36,413 bases of DNA, taken from positions 1-36,413 of the forward strand of contig NZ_JAGXFK010000050.1 in the NCBI RefSeq assembly GCF_024637375.1. Direction: 5' to 3'. The notes beneath the pieces are model-generated. The model searched no databases. It worked only from the letters and a program-made list of their open reading frames with translations, and was not told the origin of the DNA. The stretch's first letter is position 1, and each line of letters begins with the position of its first letter. The translations under genes were made by a program, and so were the position numbers. The stretch comes from Sediminimonas sp. (lineage in GTDB: Bacteria; Pseudomonadota; Alphaproteobacteria; Rhodobacterales; Rhodobacteraceae). Below are positions 26,293-34,423 of the stretch, piece by piece.

Positions 26293-27585
26293 GTGACACC
26301 AGAGGACGAAACCCGCATCCAGGCATCGGTCGACGCGCTGTTCGAGCGCGAGCTGGCGTTCCTGTCGGAACTGACGGCCCACCCCTCGACCCGCGGCAAC
26401 GAACAATCGGCACAGGATTTCATGGCGCGCGAGATGGGCGCGCGCGGGCTGGCGGTGGACCGCTGGCAGATCGACGTGGACGACATCAGCGCTCTGCCCG
26501 GCTTTTCCCCCGTCATCGGCAACTATGACGACGCGGTGAACGTGGTCGGCGCCCATGCCAGCCGCACCCGCAAGGGCCGCTCGCTGATCCTCAACGGGCA
26601 TATCGACGTGGTCCCGGAGGGCCCGCACGACATGTGGGACAGCCCGCCATATGCCCCGCACATCGACGCGGGCTGGATGTACGGGCGCGGCGCCGGCGAC
26701 ATGAAGGCCGGGCTGGCGGCCAACCTCTTTGCGCTTGACGCGCTGGCGGCGCTTGGCCTGCGACCGGCGGCGGATGTGTATGTGCAATCGGTGGTCGAGG
26801 AGGAATGCACCGGCAACGGTGCGCTGGCCTGCCTGCAACGCGGCTACCGCGCCGACGCGGTGCTGATCCCCGAGCCGTTCAACGAGACCCTGGTCGACGC
26901 GCAGGTCGGGGTGATGTGGTTCCAGGTGCACCTCAAGGGGCTGCCCACGCACGTGGCCTATGCCGGCAGCGGCGCCAACGCGATCGAAGCGGCGATACCG
27001 CTGATTGCCGCGCTGCACGAGATGGAGGCGCGCTGGAACGCGCCCGGTCGGCGCCCCGACGATTACGCCGGTCACGACCACGCGCTCAACCTCAATATCG
27101 GCAAGATCGCCGGCGGCGACTGGACCAGTTCGGTGCCTGCCTGGTGCGTCTTCGACGTGCGCATGGGGCTGTTTCCCGGCCAGGACATTGCCGCCGCCCG
27201 GTCCGAGATCGAGGACGTTCTGCGCCAGGCGGCGCGCGACAACGCCTTCCTGCGCAACAACACGCCCGAAGTCGTCTGGCACGGGTTCCAGGCCGAGGGC
27301 TACGCGCTGTCGCAAGACAGCAGCGATGGCGCCCGCAACGCCATCGCCGCGCTGAGCGGGGCGCACAAGACCGTCTGCGGCGCACAATTGGACAAGGTGG
27401 CGATCACCGCCACCACCGATGCGCGCTTTTTCGGGCTTTACGCCGACACCCCGGCACTGGTCTACGGGCCGCGCGCCGAGGCGATCCACGGCTTCAACGA
27501 ACGGGTCGATCTGGAAAGCCTGCGCCGCGTCACCCAGACCACGGCGCTGTTCATCGCCCGCTGGTGCGGCCTCGAAGACGCCTGA
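26293..27585 (+). CDS. M20 family metallo-deacylase (ArgE/DapE-like)
   Basis: A protein of 430 residues starting at GTG 26293, with GGAGG 5-6 nt upstream. The two-zinc site is visible: H103-x-D105 (NGHIDVVPEG), D136 (GRGAGDMKAG), the Glu run at 169-171 (VVEEECTGNG), E194 (PEP) and a C-terminal His in EAIHGFNERV. Family members remove acyl groups from N-acyl amino acids (ArgE, DapE, aminoacylases). Being the last gene of the aminotransferase/CoA-transferase operon, it probably frees the amino compound that the aminotransferase then uses (inference). Confidence 0.87.
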   Translation: MTPEDETRIQASVDALFERELAFLSELTAHPSTRGNEQSAQDFMAREMGARGLAVDRWQIDVDDISALPGFSPVIGNYDDAVNVVGAHASRTRKGRSLILNGHIDVVPEGPHDMWDSPPYAPHIDAGWMYGRGAGDMKAGLAANLFALDALAALGLRPAADVYVQSVVEEECTGNGALACLQRGYRADAVLIPEPFNETLVDAQVGVMWFQVHLKGLPTHVAYAGSGANAIEAAIPLIAALHEMEARWNAPGRRPDDYAGHDHALNLNIGKIAGGDWTSSVPAWCVFDVRMGLFPGQDIAAARSEIEDVLRQAARDNAFLRNNTPEVVWHGFQAEGYALSQDSSDGARNAIAALSGAHKTVCGAQLDKVAITATTDARFFGLYADTPALVYGPRAEAIHGFNERVDLESLRRVTQTTALFIARWCGLEDA

Positions 27586-27611
27586 GCGGCCCTCGGCACC
27601 CGAAACGGCTT

Positions 27612-27629
27612 GCCGCCGCGACCGGCGGC
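27612..27629. terminator. GC hairpin between converging operons
   Basis: Perfect 7-bp arms gccgccg / cggcggc around a 4-nt loop, in the 48-bp gap between the deacylase stop and the lpxK stop. There is no T run, so its strength is doubtful, but the place suits a bidirectional terminator. Confidence 0.4.
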
Positions 27630-27633
27630 CGTC

Positions 27634-28650
27634 TCACCCTGTCGGGCGGCTGGGCGTCACCAGATCGCGCAGCGCCGCGTCCAGCGGTGCGGGATCGTCA
27701 AGCTGCAACCGTACCGGCAGGGTGATGACCTTCGCGCGGAACGCCGGCGGCAGGCGCACGGCATCCTTTTCGGTGGTCACCAGTTGGGCGCCGCGCAACC
27801 GCGCCTCGTGCTCCAGCCGCGCCAACAACGCCGGGCTCAGCACCTGGTGATCGTCCAGCGCCTCTGCGCGCACCAGGTGTGCACCCGCAGCGCGCAGGGT
27901 GGCAAAGAATTTCTCGGGGTGGCCGATCCCGGCGAAGGCCAGGAATGGCGTGTCGGTCCAGTCCATGCCCGTCTGCAGCGGCGCCAGCGCACCGGTCAGG
28001 TGAGGCAGGCCGCCAAGCGCCCCGCCCCAGTCACGTGCAAAGCGCGCCTGCGCCTCGGGCGTGCCGATCGACAGAACCATGTCGGCGCGTGCCAGCCCGG
28101 CCGCTACCGGCTCGCGCAGCGGCCCGGCGGGCAGGCAGCGCCCGTTGCCGAAACCTTTGGCCGCGTCCACCACCACGATCGACAGGTCCTTTTCCAGCGC
28201 CGGGTCCTGGAACCCGTCGTCCAGCACGATGACCTGTGCGCCCGCCGCCACCGCACGCGCCGCGCCGGCGGCGCGGTCGCGCGCCACCCAGACGCGCCCG
28301 AAGGCGGCCAGCAACAGCGGCTCGTCACCCACCTGGGCGGCGCTGTGGCGGGCCGGGATCACCTCGACCGGGCCGCTCAGTCGCCCGCCATAGCCGCGCG
28401 AGACCACGTGCGCCTCGACATGGCAGGTGCGCAGCGCCTCCAGCAGCGCGATGACTGTCGGTGTCTTGCCACTGCCGCCGGCGTTGAGGTTGCCCACGCA
28501 GATCACCGGCACGCCGGCGCGGGCCCGGCGCCCGCGCGCCAGTCGCAGTGCCGTTGCGCGGGCGTAGAGCGCGCCCACCGGCGCCAGCAGGCGCGCGGGC
28601 CATGCCGGGTGTGCGGGGTCGGTGTACCAGAAGGCGGGCGGGCGCATCAT
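27634..28650 (-). CDS. lpxK: Tetraacyldisaccharide 4'-kinase
   Basis: A protein of 338 residues. LpxK phosphorylates the 4' position of the lipid A precursor at the inner membrane. It shows the P-loop [11 protein letters not shown] (53-63), preceded by a hydrophobic/basic N-terminal helix for membrane contact, the SRGYGGR motif and LDDGFQD. The ATG at 28650 overlaps the stop of the upstream WaaA-like gene as ATGA; a second ATG follows directly. Confidence 0.94.
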   Translation of the reverse strand: MMRPPAFWYTDPAHPAWPARLLAPVGALYARATALRLARGRRARAGVPVICVGNLNAGGSGKTPTVIALLEALRTCHVEAHVVSRGYGGRLSGPVEVIPARHSAAQVGDEPLLLAAFGRVWVARDRAAGAARAVAAGAQVIVLDDGFQDPALEKDLSIVVVDAAKGFGNGRCLPAGPLREPVAAGLARADMVLSIGTPEAQARFARDWGGALGGLPHLTGALAPLQTGMDWTDTPFLAFAGIGHPEKFFATLRAAGAHLVRAEALDDHQVLSPALLARLEHEARLRGAQLVTTEKDAVRLPPAFRAKVITLPVRLQLDDPAPLDAALRDLVTPSRPTG

Positions 28651-29876
28651 CCGCCCTCCCGCCGGTCGAGCACGTCCTGTGCCAGAGCGATCAGCCGGTC
28701 GGTGACCTCGGCGCCCTCGGTGACCACCTCCCAGGCCGCATGGGCCATCGCCGCGGCCTGTTCCGGCGCGATGACCTGCACCAGCGCGGCGGCAAGCGTG
28801 TCGGCGTCGCGCACCATGCGTGCCGCGCCGGCCGCAGCAAGGCGGTCATAGGCGGCGCGGTGATGGCCGACATTGGGTCCATGCAGGATGGCCGACCCAA
28901 GCGCCGCCGCGGCGTAAGGGTCGCGCCCGCCATGGCCGGGCTCCAGCGAACTGCCGATCAGCGCGACCGGCGCCAGCCGGTACCACAGGCCCGGATCGCG
29001 TGCCGCGCCGGTCAGCAACACCTGCGTGGCTTCGGCGGGCCGCTCGCCGCGCGCCCAGTGCGCGACGCGCCAGCCGCCTGCGTCCAGCGCCCGGGCGATG
29101 TCGGCGTGGTTGTCCTTGGCATCGGGCATGACTATCAGCAGCCGCCGGTGCGCCGATTTCAGCGCCGCGCGGTGTGCCGCCGCGATGGCGGCGATCTCAC
29201 CGGGCTGTACCATCGCCGCCAGCCAGACCGGCCGCCCCGCGATCGCGGCCTCCAGTGCCGCGATATCTGCCTCGTCGCAGGGCGGGGCGATGCCGCCGAT
29301 CTGCAACCGGCCGGTGACCCGGATACGATCCGCGGGCACGCCCAGCCTCTCGAGACGCCGCGCCGCGTTGGCATTGTTGGCCAGCACCGTGTCGAAACGC
29401 TGCAACACCGCGCGCGCCGGGTCGGGCCAGGGCCGGCGCCGGATCGGCGCCAGGCTTGCCTCCTCGGCATCGGCGAGGATCATGGCGATACCCGCCGCGC
29501 CGGCGCACTCGATCAGCGCCGGGCGCAGGGCGCCCTCGGTCCAGATGCAAAGATCCGGTTTCCAATGCGCGAGGAATGCCTCGATTGCCGGGATATACTC
29601 GGGCGGTGCGGGTTGGACGATCATGTCGTCCTGCGGTGGTGGCGCCATGGTGTCGTCGGCTGCCGTGGTCAGCAGAAACCCGGTGCCGGGTCGCTGCGCC
29701 GCCAGCCTTTCCGCCAGCGCCGCGAGCGCCCGCGCGCCCCGGGGGCTGGCGGCGTGGCCCCAGACAAGCTCGCCGGTCGGGCGTGGCGGCAGCGACGGGC
29801 CGTCTGCCCGCGCGTCGCCGGGGCCGCCATGGGCCAGGGCCATGTAGCCGGGCAGCCCCAGCAACCGGGTCACCAT
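28647..29876 (-). CDS. Divergent WaaA/KdtA-like glycosyltransferase
   Basis: A protein of 409 residues, related to 3-deoxy-D-manno-octulosonic acid (Kdo) transferase by its order of blocks ([71 protein letters not shown]) and by lying between lpxK and DUF4170. However, several family motifs are altered. The HAxSVGE motif that carries the catalytic Glu reads HAASPRGA (41-48), the THEGE block reads VQPGE, and RHPER reads DAKDN. The usual N-terminal membrane anchor is also missing. It may be a non-canonical or regulatory relative, or a transferase for another sugar. I use the ATG at 29876; a GTG one codon earlier is possible. Confidence 0.75.
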   Translation of the reverse strand: MVTRLLGLPGYMALAHGGPGDARADGPSLPPRPTGELVWGHAASPRGARALAALAERLAAQRPGTGFLLTTAADDTMAPPPQDDMIVQPAPPEYIPAIEAFLAHWKPDLCIWTEGALRPALIECAGAAGIAMILADAEEASLAPIRRRPWPDPARAVLQRFDTVLANNANAARRLERLGVPADRIRVTGRLQIGGIAPPCDEADIAALEAAIAGRPVWLAAMVQPGEIAAIAAAHRAALKSAHRRLLIVMPDAKDNHADIARALDAGGWRVAHWARGERPAEATQVLLTGAARDPGLWYRLAPVALIGSSLEPGHGGRDPYAAAALGSAILHGPNVGHHRAAYDRLAAAGAARMVRDADTLAAALVQVIAPEQAAAMAHAAWEVVTEGAEVTDRLIALAQDVLDRREGG

Positions 29877-29885
29877 CACCCGGGC

Positions 29886-30128
29886 TCAGCCCAACTCTTC
29901 GGTCGCGGAGGTTTCGGTTTCCTCGTCGCGCAGGCGGTGCAGGTGGGCGATGAAATAGCGCATGTGGGCATTGTCCACGGTGCGCTGTGCCTCGGCTTTC
30001 CAGGCGTCGTGCGCGCTGTCGTAGTCGGGGAAAATGCCGACGATATGGATGTCGTCCACGTTCTTGAACCGGTTCGAGGACGGGTCGACCAGTTCGCCGC
30101 CGAAAACGAGGTGCAGACGCTGCGTCAT
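29886..30128 (-). CDS. DUF4170 family protein
   Basis: A protein of 80 residues, soluble, with the DUF4170 pattern (LHLVFGGELVDP, HIVGIFPDY, AHDAWKAEAQRTVDNAHMRYFI). The function is unknown. It sits directly upstream of the WaaA-like gene and lpxK, about 10 bp away and on the same strand, so it is probably co-expressed with lipid A genes. AAGGAT lies about 9 nt before its ATG. The 184 bp upstream, shared with arsR, contain a 7-bp-arm dyad (accgcgc / gcgcggt, 30199-30213). Confidence 0.85.
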   Translation of the reverse strand: MTQRLHLVFGGELVDPSSNRFKNVDDIHIVGIFPDYDSAHDAWKAEAQRTVDNAHMRYFIAHLHRLRDEETETSATEELG

Positions 30129-30266
30129 GGGCTGTGATCCTTCGTGCTGTGCTGTTGTGCCAGTGCGCGCAGCCTAGAGCCTCGGGGCGCGAATGTGAAC
30201 CGCGCAGCGCGGTGTCGGTGGCCCGTGCGGGGCAGGGGGTGCGACAGGATGGCCCATTCCCCTTAC

Positions 30267-30297
30267 ATTCGGTAAAGCGCATATGCGGATTCGGTAA
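30267..30297. promoter_or_regulatory. Candidate ArsR operator: direct repeats around a palindrome
   Basis: ATTCGGTAA occurs at 30267-30275 and again at 30289-30297, a period of 22 bp (two helical turns). Between them is the perfect palindrome CGCATATGCG (30278-30287). The block ends 15 bp before the GTG start of arsR. Autoregulation by the ArsR protein is the simplest reading; ArsR-family operators are usually A+T-centred dyads near the promoter. Confidence 0.55.
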
Positions 30298-30312
30298 TAT
30301 ACGGAGAAGCAG

Positions 30313-30615
30313 GTGATACAGAACGTTCTCAACGCCATCGCCGATCCCACGCGTCGTGCGGCGCTGGCCATTGTCTGGGACGGCGGCGAGCATTGCGTGT
30401 GCGAACTGATGGCGCGGCTGGATGCCAGCCAGAGCCGGATGTCGCGGCATATGAAGGTGCTGCGCGAGGCAGGGCTGGTGACCGACCGGCGCGATGCGCA
30501 ATGGGTGCGGTTCCGGCGCAACCCGTCGCTGGCCCCCGCGCTGGTGGCGGTGGTCGATGCCGTCGTCGCCGCCGAAAGATCGGCAGTTCCCGAGCAGGAA
30601 ATGGAAACGGCATGA
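30313..30615 (+). CDS. ArsR/SmtB family metalloregulator
   Basis: A protein of 100 residues starting at GTG 30313, with GGAG 6-7 nt upstream. It is a winged helix (recognition helix in SQSRMSRHMKVLREAGLV) with C28-V-C30 in HCVCEL, the alpha-3 thiolate motif that senses As(III)/Sb(III) in ArsR of E. coli. A repressor that releases DNA on metalloid binding is expected. Its stop overlaps the permease ATG as ATGA, so the two are coupled. Confidence 0.9.
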   Translation: MIQNVLNAIADPTRRAALAIVWDGGEHCVCELMARLDASQSRMSRHMKVLREAGLVTDRRDAQWVRFRRNPSLAPALVAVVDAVVAAERSAVPEQEMETA

Positions 30616-31676
30616 CGACCGAAACTCATGACACCGCTGCACCGCGCGAGACACCGGATTGGGCCTGGCACCTGGGCGTTGCGGGCTTCGCTGCCGTCTG
30701 GTGGCTGGTTTACCGCCAGTTGATCCCGTTTTCGGAATGGGTGACGGCGTTCTTTCCCGTCGAGCGGCACAGCCACACCGGCGAGGCGATCGCGTTCTTC
30801 GTCTACGACGTGCCCAAGGTGATGCTGCTGCTGGCGCTGATCGTTTTCGCCATGGGCGTGGTGCGCAGTTTCTTCAGTCCCGAGAAGACGCGCGCACTGC
30901 TGTCGGGCAAGCGCGAGGGCGCGGGCAACGTGATGTCGGCGGGGCTTGGCATTCTCACCCCGTTCTGTTCGTGCTCGGCGGTGCCGCTGTTCATCGGCTT
31001 CGTGTCGGCGGGCGTGCCGTTGGGGGTGACGTTCTCTTTCCTGATCGCGGCGCCAATGGTCAACGAGGTGGCGCTGGTGCTGCTGTTCGGGCTGGTCGGC
31101 TGGAAGGTCGCCGTTACCTACCTGGTGTTCGGGCTGGCCATCGCCATCGTCGCGGGCTTCGTCATCGGCAAGCTGCGCCTCGAAGGCTGGTTGCAGGACT
31201 GGGTGCGCGACATCCATTCCGGGGCCAACGCGCCGGTTGCCGGCGAAGACGAGAAGCTGACCATGGTCGAGCGCTACAAGTTGGGGCTGGAGGCGGTGCG
31301 CGAGATATTCGCCCGCGTCTGGATCTGGATCGTCGCCGGTATCGCCATGGGCGCGCTCATCCACGGCTACGTGCCCGAGGACCTGATGGCGCGGATCATG
31401 GGCGCCGATGCGTGGTGGAGCGTTCCGGCCGCGGTGGTGATCGGCATCCCGATGTACACCAACGCCGCCGGCGTCATCCCGATCGTCGAGGCGCTGCTGG
31501 GCAAGGGCGCGGCGCTTGGCACCGTGCTGGCCTTCATGATGAGCGTGATCGCGCTGTCGCTGCCCGAGATGATCATCCTCAAGCAGGTGCTCACCTTGCG
31601 GCTGATCGCCGTCTTCGTCGGCGTCGTCGCCAGCGGCATCCTCGCCGTCGGCTTCTTGTTCAACCTGATTTTCTGA
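30612..31676 (+). CDS. ArsP/DUF318-type permease with a CSC motif
   Basis: A protein of 354 residues with about eight membrane segments in two repeats. Each repeat carries a conserved turn: TPFCSCSAVPLF (C119-S-C121) in the first and IPMYTNAAGVIPI in the second. The family includes ArsP, which exports trivalent organoarsenicals, and uncharacterised YraQ-like permeases. An ArsR-type regulator before it and a small thioredoxin after it support metalloid export with thiol chemistry (inference). A charged cytoplasmic loop (about 195-225) joins the halves. Confidence 0.85.
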   Translation: MTTETHDTAAPRETPDWAWHLGVAGFAAVWWLVYRQLIPFSEWVTAFFPVERHSHTGEAIAFFVYDVPKVMLLLALIVFAMGVVRSFFSPEKTRALLSGKREGAGNVMSAGLGILTPFCSCSAVPLFIGFVSAGVPLGVTFSFLIAAPMVNEVALVLLFGLVGWKVAVTYLVFGLAIAIVAGFVIGKLRLEGWLQDWVRDIHSGANAPVAGEDEKLTMVERYKLGLEAVREIFARVWIWIVAGIAMGALIHGYVPEDLMARIMGADAWWSVPAAVVIGIPMYTNAAGVIPIVEALLGKGAALGTVLAFMMSVIALSLPEMIILKQVLTLRLIAVFVGVVASGILAVGFLFNLIF

Positions 31677-31706
31677 AATCACCCCTACCGTCGAAAGGAG
31701 ACGCCC

Positions 31707-31943
31707 ATGAAAACCGTCAAGGTCTACGGCCCCGGCTGCAAGCGCTGTGAGGCGACCGAAAAAATGGTCAGGGACGCGGCCGGCAAGCTCGGGCTGGAGG
31801 TCGAGGTCGAGAAGGTGAGCGACCCGAAATCCATCGCCATGGCCGGCGTGATGTCGACGCCCGGCATCGCGGTCGACGGCAAGCTGGTGCATACCGGCGG
31901 ACTGCCGGACGAGGCGAAGCTTGAAGGCTGGCTTTCGGCCTGA
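31707..31943 (+). CDS. Small thioredoxin-like protein (redox-active disulfide protein 2 type)
   Basis: A protein of 78 residues with the short thioredoxin fold and C11-K-R-C14 (YGPGCKRCEAT), a cis-Pro loop (VMSTPGIAVDGK) and no signal peptide, so it is cytoplasmic. Family members often follow DUF318 permeases. It may keep the permease's CSC cysteines reduced or hand over a thiol-bound substrate (inference). AAAGGAGA lies 5-6 nt before its ATG. The 103-bp gap to the converging merA contains 9-bp inverted copies of cgggttgcc (31957-31965 and 32035-32043) but no clear terminator. Confidence 0.88.
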   Translation: MKTVKVYGPGCKRCEATEKMVRDAAGKLGLEVEVEKVSDPKSIAMAGVMSTPGIAVDGKLVHTGGLPDEAKLEGWLSA

Positions 31944-32046
31944 GCCGCGCGGCCGCCGGGTTGCCTGCACTCTCGCGCATCCCGCCCCGGCGGGTTGCGT
32001 GCCCTATCGTTGCGCCCTGGTTTCCCCGGTCAACGGCAACCCGCGC

Positions 32047-33471
32047 CTATCCCGCGCAGCACGACAGTTTTGCCACGTCCATGTCGAAGGTCTGCGCGGC
32101 GAGCTTCAGGCCCTCGACCGTGGTGAGATAGGGGAAAATCGTCGCGCCCAATGCCTTGGTCGTCATCGCGAATTTCAGTGCCATCGCGAGCGTCTGGATG
32201 CTGTCGGCCCCTTCAGGGGCCACGATCACACCGCCGAGCAGGCGGTCGGTATCGGCGTCCGCCACCAGCTTGATCAGGCCCCTTGTGTCGCGTGCGGCCA
32301 GTGCGCGGGGCACGTTGTCGAGGCCGATGACGCTGGTCTTGACCGCGTGTCCGGCCGCGTGTGCCTGCGCCTCGCTCAGCCCGGCGCCGGCGACCTGCGG
32401 ATCGGTGAACACGACCCATGGCATCGCGGTGTTGTCGTATCGCTCTGTCCCGTCCAGCACGGCGTTGCGCGCCGCCATTTTCGCGCCATAGGCGGCCATG
32501 TAGACAAACTGGTCGCGGTTGGTCACGTCGCCCGCGGCATAAATGCCGGGCCGTGTCGTAGACATGTCGTCGCTCACAATGATCGCGCCCCGTTTATCGG
32601 TTTCCACGTCCATATCCGCCAGTCCCAGACCTTCGCTGTTGGGGGTGCGCCCCGTGGTCAGAACAAGATGGCCTGCGGTCAGATCCCGTGCAACACCGTC
32701 CTGCGTTACCGTCAGGGTTGCGTGACCGTCCTCGGCTCGCGCAGCCTGATAGCTCACGCCATCGACAACGCTTACGCCTTCGGCGCGCAGGATGTCCGAC
32801 AGCGCGTCCGAGACTTCAGGGTCGGTCCGCGGCAGCAGGCGCGAGCGGCACACGATCGTCACCGCCACTCCCATCCGCGCCATCATCTGCGCCAGCTCGA
32901 CGCCGATATAGCCACCGCCGAGAAAGATCAGGCTTTCGGGCAGGGTCTCAAGCTCCAGCAATTGCGTGCTGTCCAACGCCGGCACCGCATCGATACCCGC
33001 GATATCCGGCACCGCTGGCCTGCCGCCCGTGGCAACAATGACCTTGGGCGCGGTGATCTTGTGTTCGCCGATCTCGACACCGCCATTCACCAACCGCGCA
33101 GGGCCTTCGCCGATATAGGTGACGTCTTCATAGCCCGGCAGCAAGTCGGCATATTTCTTCTGCCTCAGGTTCGCAACGAGGTCGTCCTTTGCTGCTACCA
33201 GCGCCGCCCAGTCGGTGACCTGCGCCTCACCCCGAAGGCCGGGAAAGCGGTGCGCGGCCTTCGCGCCGTGGATCGCCTCAGCGGCGCGGATCATCGTCTT
33301 GGAGGGCACGCAGCCAACATTGACGCAGGTTCCGCCGATGGTGCCATGCCCGATCAGCGCGACGCGCTTGCCGCCTTCGGCTGCAGTGATGGCCGCCGAG
33401 AAACCGGCCGATCCGGCACCGATCACGGCAAGGTCGAAATGGTTCATGGGTGAGCAGCAATCATCTTTCAC
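32047..33471 (-). CDS. merA: Mercury(II) reductase, short form without NmerA domain
   Basis: A protein of 474 residues. Starting at GTG 33471 (AGGA 8-9 nt upstream) it begins MKDDCCSPMN, a short Cys-Cys tag at residues 5-6 in place of the usual 70-residue heavy-metal domain. The FAD site (AVIGAGSAGFSAA) and redox pair C49-x4-C54 (GGTCVNVGC) are followed by the NADPH domain and a C-terminal C471-C472 that passes Hg(II) to the active site. It reduces Hg(II) to volatile Hg(0). An alternative ATG at 33447 would drop the Cys-Cys tag; the ribosome site favours the GTG. Confidence 0.93.
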   Translation of the reverse strand: MKDDCCSPMNHFDLAVIGAGSAGFSAAITAAEGGKRVALIGHGTIGGTCVNVGCVPSKTMIRAAEAIHGAKAAHRFPGLRGEAQVTDWAALVAAKDDLVANLRQKKYADLLPGYEDVTYIGEGPARLVNGGVEIGEHKITAPKVIVATGGRPAVPDIAGIDAVPALDSTQLLELETLPESLIFLGGGYIGVELAQMMARMGVAVTIVCRSRLLPRTDPEVSDALSDILRAEGVSVVDGVSYQAARAEDGHATLTVTQDGVARDLTAGHLVLTTGRTPNSEGLGLADMDVETDKRGAIIVSDDMSTTRPGIYAAGDVTNRDQFVYMAAYGAKMAARNAVLDGTERYDNTAMPWVVFTDPQVAGAGLSEAQAHAAGHAVKTSVIGLDNVPRALAARDTRGLIKLVADADTDRLLGGVIVAPEGADSIQTLAMALKFAMTTKALGATIFPYLTTVEGLKLAAQTFDMDVAKLSCCAG

Positions 33472-33636
33472 GAGGTCATCCTTTCGGCGCGATCAAACGC
33501 GCGCCTGGTCTGCGGGTGAGGCGCCACGGTTGTGGTCGTGCGTATCCGCCGCCGCTGCTAAGCCCGCTCATCGTGGCGCGCACCTCTTCGAGTGGCGCGG
33601 CGACTATCGTTGCTCACCAGATCATCATGCACGCGA
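33472..33636 (-). other. Gap between merP and merA, no firm gene
   Basis: 165 bases on the transcribed strand of the operon. A short frame MIACMMIW starts ATGA-fashion on the merP stop and ends after 8 codons; a 31-codon frame begins MSGLSSGGGYARP further on with a distant GAGG and ends at the merA ribosome site. Other mer operons often have merF or merC here; I see no recognisable remnant of either. I treat both frames as unproven. Confidence 0.35.
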
Positions 33637-33942
33637 TCATCCGCCTGCAACGGCGGGATAACCGGCATTGGCCGAGGCCGCGGCGATGGCGCCGGCGTCG
33701 GTCACGCCCTTGTCGAAAATGACCGTGGCCGTTTTGGCATCGAGGTTCACCTCGACCGAGCGAACGCCATCCACATCGGCCATCGCGCGCTTCACTGTCA
33801 CCGGACAGAGCGCGCAGGTCATGTTCTCGACCGCGAAGGTCACGGTCTGCTCGGCGGCGACCGACTGCGCGGCGGCGGGGATAGCGGTCGTCGGGGCGGC
33901 GGCAGTCAGCCCGAACAGGGCAACGGCAAGGATCTTTGTCAT
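33637..33942 (-). CDS. merP: Periplasmic mercury-binding protein MerP
   Basis: A protein of 101 residues: signal peptide (cleavage near AAAQ, residue 26) and a heavy-metal-associated domain with C43-x-x-C46 in MTCALC, which binds Hg(II) in the periplasm and passes it to MerT. AGGAG lies 6 nt before the ATG. It follows merT by 16 bp. Confidence 0.93.
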   Translation of the reverse strand: MTKILAVALFGLTAAAPTTAIPAAAQSVAAEQTVTFAVENMTCALCPVTVKRAMADVDGVRSVEVNLDAKTATVIFDKGVTDAGAIAAASANAGYPAVAGG

Positions 33943-33958
33943 CGGTATCTCCTATGGG

Positions 33959-34348
33959 TCAGTAGAGAAACGGCGCCCACCAGTCGATGGTGATGGCCGA
34001 GAGCACAAGCATGAGCGCGGCCCAGAGCGCCGCCTTGGTGATCCGGGCGGACGACGGACGCGCGCAGTAGGAATCGGCCGCGCAGATCGCAGGTCTGCGG
34101 AAATGGACCTGCCAGAATCCGGCCACGATGAAGCCGAGCGCAATCACGGCGAAGACAGGCTTGTAAGGTTCCAGCGCTGTCAGGGTGCTGATCCACGCTC
34201 CGGAAATCCCGAGCATCAGCAGTACCAGTGGCCCCACGCAGCAGGCCGAGGCCAGAAAGGCGCCCATGACGCCCCCCACTGCGAGCCAGCCCTTGCGGTC
34301 ATGACGATCTTCGCTTGAGGTTTCGGATTGCTTGTCCGTCGCGCTCAT
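33959..34348 (-). CDS. merT: Mercuric ion transporter MerT
   Basis: A protein of 129 residues with three membrane segments. The first holds C36-C37 (SACCVGP), which takes Hg(II) from MerP; a second pair, C89 and C95 (CAADSYC), lies in the cytoplasmic loop before helix 3 and delivers it to MerA. The charged N-terminus (MSATDKQSETSSEDRHDRK) is typical. GAGG lies 8 nt before the ATG. It is the first gene of the operon and is divergent from merR. Confidence 0.94.
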   Translation of the reverse strand: MSATDKQSETSSEDRHDRKGWLAVGGVMGAFLASACCVGPLVLLMLGISGAWISTLTALEPYKPVFAVIALGFIVAGFWQVHFRRPAICAADSYCARPSSARITKAALWAALMLVLSAITIDWWAPFLY

Positions 34349-34379
34349 GTGACTCGCCTCGCGTCATTGATGGATCTTC

Positions 34380-34410
34380 AGTATAAGGTCTGTAGCGACC
34401 ACAGGCTCAA
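34380..34410 (-). promoter_or_regulatory. MerR-controlled promoter of merTPA
   Basis: On the minus strand TTGAGC (34410-34405) and TATACT (34385-34380) are separated by exactly 19 bp, the over-long spacer that MerR untwists when it binds Hg(II). Inside the spacer is a dyad with CTGT and ACAG arms. Position, spacing and gene context all agree. Confidence 0.8.
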
Positions 34411-34423
34411 GGGGAGACTTCAC

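Noticed and set aside
21721-27585. Choline/glycine betaine or ectoine pathway
   Set aside because: The GMC enzyme resembles BetA, but betB, betI and the ectoine-specific doeA/doeB type genes are absent, and the CoA-transferase pair does not fit either route.
30199-30213. accgcgc/gcgcggt dyad upstream of DUF4170
   Set aside because: Very G+C-rich 7-bp arms with a 1-base loop in G+C-rich DNA; no T run and no promoter near it, so kept only as a note in the DUF4170 entry.
31957-32043. 9-bp inverted copies of cgggttgcc between the thioredoxin gene and merA
   Set aside because: The arms are about 70 bases apart with no T run; not convincing as a terminator and too short to call an element end.
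33472-33636. Possible merF or merC remnant between merP and merA
   Set aside because: The short frames here show no paired cysteines or membrane helix of those proteins.
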